Shown: positions 21,065 to 21,100 of the stretch, in pieces | How positions within the stretch are numbered: the stretch's first letter is position 1 | How the letters are laid out: each line of letters starts with the position of its first letter | The notes under the pieces: model-generated | What the model saw: only the letters and a program-made list of their open reading frames with translations | What the model was told of the DNA's origin: nothing | Database searches by the model: none | Assembly: GCA_002373325.1 (NCBI GenBank) | Contig: DFKI01000024.1 | Coordinates: 1-21,100, forward strand | Direction: 5' to 3' | Length of the DNA stretch: 21,100 bases | DNA from: Treponema sp. UBA3649 | Lineage (GTDB): Bacteria; Spirochaetota; Spirochaetia; Treponematales; Treponemataceae | Program-made: the position numbers and the translations under genes

Positions 21065-21100
21065 GATTTATGGCATTGTGTCATTGCCGGACTTGATCCG
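21065..21100 (+). repeat. Dispersed intergenic repeat, cut by the window end
   Basis: GATTTATGGCATTGTGTCAT and the following TGCCGGACTTGATCCG align with 5531-5564 (about 27 of the first 32 positions) and with the inverted copy at 16162-16186. It follows the WYL gene. Confidence 0.65.

Overview
The window looks like a chromosomal segment of a Treponema-type spirochaete, probably a host-associated one. This is inferred, not proven. It rests on the mix of RHS tips ending in NPVRY-DPDGR, a PilZ protein, a CheX-type phosphatase, a multi-pass chemoreceptor, a propeller-linked cyclase, several lipoproteins and an AT-leaning base composition. No RNA gene, CRISPR array or complete insertion sequence was seen.

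Layout. (1) 1-4500 is an AT-rich accessory stretch. It holds the tail of an Rpn/PD-(D/E)XK nuclease gene, two 5'-truncated RHS toxin tips each directly coupled to a putative immunity gene, a secreted TPR protein between them, and gene scraps. (2) 4477-5422, minus strand: an XRE-type antitoxin overlapping a PIN-domain toxin, with a consensus promoter and a dyad. (3) 5730-6158: a small heat-shock protein behind a near-perfect sigma-54 promoter, divergent from a PilZ (c-di-GMP) protein. (4) 7563-14108: a likely operon of a propeller/class III nucleotide cyclase, a CotH-kinase lipoprotein and a methyl-accepting chemotaxis protein, facing a CheX-like gene. (5) 14759-16000: an SPL-family radical SAM gene divergent from a headless gene fragment. 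(6) 16266-18146: a SIMPL-domain lipoprotein and a Fic AMP-transferase with tandem operator-like dyads. (7) 18228-21055: ClbS/DfsB and XRE/zinc-ribbon genes (minus) divergent from a SAP/DUF6434-like gene and a WYL regulator (plus).

The strongest undescribed signal is a 22-bp palindrome, ATATGACA-N6-TGTCATAT. It occurs at three promoters: the SPL radical SAM gene, the SAP/DUF6434-like gene and the WYL regulator. In each it sits about 19-20 bp from the -10 box, with its centre where a -35 box should be. This suggests one WYL-controlled regulon that joins genes 4 kb apart, possibly for DNA damage or genotoxin response. Four genes (7563, 14644, 15640, 20120) have a -10 box 6-7 bp before the ATG and no Shine-Dalgarno, which predicts leaderless mRNAs. 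Dispersed intergenic repeats (at 5531, 16119, 18162 and 21065) punctuate the region.
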